Shown: piece by piece, positions 38,415 through 39,897 of the stretch
How positions within the stretch are numbered: position 1 is the stretch's first letter
Layout: each line of letters starts with the position of its first letter
DNA from: Butyrivibrio sp. UBA3740
GTDB lineage: Bacteria > Bacillota > Clostridia > Lachnospirales > Lachnospiraceae
Length of the DNA: 39,897 nt
NCBI GenBank assembly: GCA_002372465.1
Contig: DFGW01000093.1
Location: 1-39,897, forward strand
Direction of reading: 5' to 3'
The notes under the pieces: generated by a model
Seen by the model: the letters and a program-made list of their open reading frames with translations, nothing else
Database searches by the model: none
What the model was told of the DNA's origin: nothing
Translations under genes and position numbers: made by a program

Positions 38415-38443
38415 AAAAGGAAAGCATTCGTGCTTTCCTTTTT
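38415..38443 (+). terminator. Terminator directly after att copy C
   Basis: AAGGAAAGCA / TGCTTTCCTT around TTCG (38417-38440), followed by T's. In the att model this is the original tRNA-Met terminator, moved 20 kb away by the insertions. Confidence 0.85.
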
Positions 38444-38455
38444 CTGTTTGCCCCA

Positions 38456-38483
38456 AAATGGACCTGGGGGTTGTGGTCCATTT
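38456..38483 (+). terminator. Second hairpin after the island
   Basis: AAATGGACC / GGTCCATTT with a ten-base loop, followed by CTTTT. It resembles H4 of the hairpin cluster after copy B (AAAATGGTCC...). The remaining gap to 38562 holds only a weak TACAAT (38512-38517) that may drive the next gene. Confidence 0.6.
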
Positions 38484-38562
38484 CTTTTAAGTTCTTTTTA
38501 GGATTCTCGAATACAATTTTCCCATAAGATGCAAATAGCAAATTGAAGGAGGTAACACTGAT

Positions 38563-39897
38563 ATGAAGAGAATTGCCCTTATTCCTGCTTATATGCCGGA
38601 TGACAAAATGGTTGCAATTGTCAGGCAGCTATATGACGCGGGTTTTGAAATAATCATCGTAAATGATGGCAGTTCAGATGATTGCATCAGAGTATTTGAA
38701 GAGGCTTCGAGATATGCCAAAGTACTATGCCACGAGAAAAACCGGGGAAAAGGTACAGCACTGAAAACAGGTCTTAAATTCATAAACAGCATTTATGAAG
38801 CTCCTTATACAATTGTCACTGTTGATGCAGATGGACAGCATAGGATCGAAGATGTGATTCGAGTGGCTCAGACCTCTGAACAAAATCGCTCCTGCCTCAT
38901 TCTCGGAAGCCGTAAAATGGAAGGCAAGGTGCCCTTTAAGAGCCTTGCCGGAAATGCCATTACGAGATTTGTTTACAGACTTTCATCAGGAATCAGTGTT
39001 TATGATACCCAGACAGGACTGCGGGCATTTAGCGATGAGCTTATCACGCGACTTATAGATATTGATGGATCACGCTATGAATACGAAATGAACATGCTCA
39101 CAGCGCTTCCCAGAGAAGGCGTTGCGATAAAAGAAGTCTGGATAAGCACTGTATATATTGGTAACAATGAGTCCTCACATTTTAATGCCGTAAAGGATTC
39201 ATTCCTGATTTACAAGGGGCTGCTATCGGGCACGAAAAAGAATCTTTGGCCGGTATTTTCTACAGTCCTGCTAACGGCCTTTACACTCTACATCACACTG
39301 GACACCTTTGTTATCAGCAAAGGATATAATACAAATGCTACGGAAATGAACACAGCAATGTTTGCAGATATTGAAAATTCTTCTGTTACTTCTGATGAAG
39401 AAACAGATCTTTTGACAGATGGCTCCGCACAATCAGAAGGGACTGCCAATACTTCTGAGGCATCCTCAGACAGCACCACATCCAAACACAAGAAAGGGTC
39501 CGGGAGGCAACATTCTTCATCTGCCGAAACAAATGGCACGTCAGATGATACCACTTCTTCATCTGCCGTTTTAGATTCAGCCGGCGAATATTCGGGAGAA
39601 AATACCGTATCCACAGATGACTACACCATAACCCTGTCTGATTATTATCAGAATGACACTAAGATCTACGTTGCAGACGTAACCCTCTCTTCTACCAGGT
39701 ATTTAAAGACCGCTTTCGCAGATGACACCTATGGAAAAAATGTGACGGCAACAACTTCCTCTATCGCAGAAGATAACGATGCTGTGCTGGCCATAAACGG
39801 AGACTATTACGGAGTTCAGGAAAGTGGCTATGTCATAAGAAACGGTGTTGTCTATAGAAACACGGCAAACGGTTCCGACGTGCTTTGCATATATGCC
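38563..39897 (+). CDS. Glycosyltransferase family 2 fused to membrane segment and phosphodiester glycosidase (NAGPA) domain, open at right edge
   Basis: 445 codons without stop to the window edge, after AAGGAGGT. Residues 1-~215 are a dolichyl-phosphate-mannose-synthase-like GT-A domain: IALIPAYMPDD, IIVNDGSSDD (~33-42), TVDADGQH (the DxD metal site, ~86-93), YDTQTGLRAF and RYEYEMNML. One membrane helix follows (~226-250, WPVFSTVLLTAFTLYITL). A Ser/Thr-rich low-complexity linker (~255-345) leads into a domain that starts YTITLSDYYQND and reaches AINGDYYGVQESGYVIRNG. That is the conserved N-terminal part of NAGPA/phosphodiester glycosidase domains. Substrates are unknown; a cell-envelope glycan role is likely. 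It lies just outside the island. Confidence 0.85.
   Translation, partial: MKRIALIPAYMPDDKMVAIVRQLYDAGFEIIIVNDGSSDDCIRVFEEASRYAKVLCHEKNRGKGTALKTGLKFINSIYEAPYTIVTVDADGQHRIEDVIRVAQTSEQNRSCLILGSRKMEGKVPFKSLAGNAITRFVYRLSSGISVYDTQTGLRAFSDELITRLIDIDGSRYEYEMNMLTALPREGVAIKEVWISTVYIGNNESSHFNAVKDSFLIYKGLLSGTKKNLWPVFSTVLLTAFTLYITLDTFVISKGYNTNATEMNTAMFADIENSSVTSDEETDLLTDGSAQSEGTANTSEASSDSTTSKHKKGSGRQHSSSAETNGTSDDTTSSSAVLDSAGEYSGENTVSTDDYTITLSDYYQNDTKIYVADVTLSSTRYLKTAFADDTYGKNVTATTSSIAEDNDAVLAINGDYYGVQESGYVIRNGVVYRNTANGSDVLCIYA

Overview
The window looks like a chromosomal segment of a Lachnospiraceae bacterium, most likely of the Butyrivibrio/Pseudobutyrivibrio kind. This rests on SigH, CarD and Mini-RNase III of clostridial type, AGGAGG ribosome sites, a pectin/starch gene set, and giant BspA-type surface proteins. 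The assignment is inference; no 16S rRNA or other marker is present.

Bases 1-18,240 are ordinary chromosome. The left edge holds a truncated anti-sigma-type ATPase, divergent from a cNMP-fold protein, a radical SAM protein and a nitroreductase. A well-folded intergenic segment (3153-3290, candidate RNA) then precedes sigH. SigH converges on a long leftward operon that starts at a promoter near 10,190: carD, alaX, azlC, azlD, ispF, cysS, mrnC and rlmB. carD has its own terminator, whose loop is the stop codon. A second leftward operon starts near 18,110: an MFS transporter, a GH13 glucosidase/amylase, a YetA/PL26-like polysaccharide lyase, a membrane EAL phosphodiesterase, an unknown 145-residue protein and a GNAT acetyltransferase. 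It joins sugar uptake and degradation to a c-di-GMP enzyme.

Bases 18,272-38,414 are an accessory island built on an elongator tRNA-Met gene. The last 26 bases of the tRNA region recur three times (25,731; 36,566; 38,389). Each recurrence sits at the end of the same ~105-bp repeat with paired GATTAATC boxes, and all four copies, tRNA included, are followed at once by a terminator-like hairpin. I read this as three related tRNA-targeting elements inserted in tandem. Module 1 carries an excisionase remnant, an orphan nucleotidyltransferase and a 1902-residue secreted repeat protein with an in-frame TAG near its end. Module 2 carries the C-terminal remnant of a tyrosine integrase and a 3358-residue secreted repeat protein. 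Module 3 carries hairpin clusters, a degenerate 54-bp repeat, a collapsed DUF4357 (GIY-YIG type) gene and a complete Phd/ParE toxin-antitoxin pair that ends inside the last repeat.

After the island (38,563 to the right edge) lies an open reading frame that joins a family-2 glycosyltransferase, a membrane segment and the start of a phosphodiester glycosidase (NAGPA) domain. The most interesting material is the cassette-like tRNA-att array and its giant surface proteins, followed by the two unexplained structured non-coding segments.
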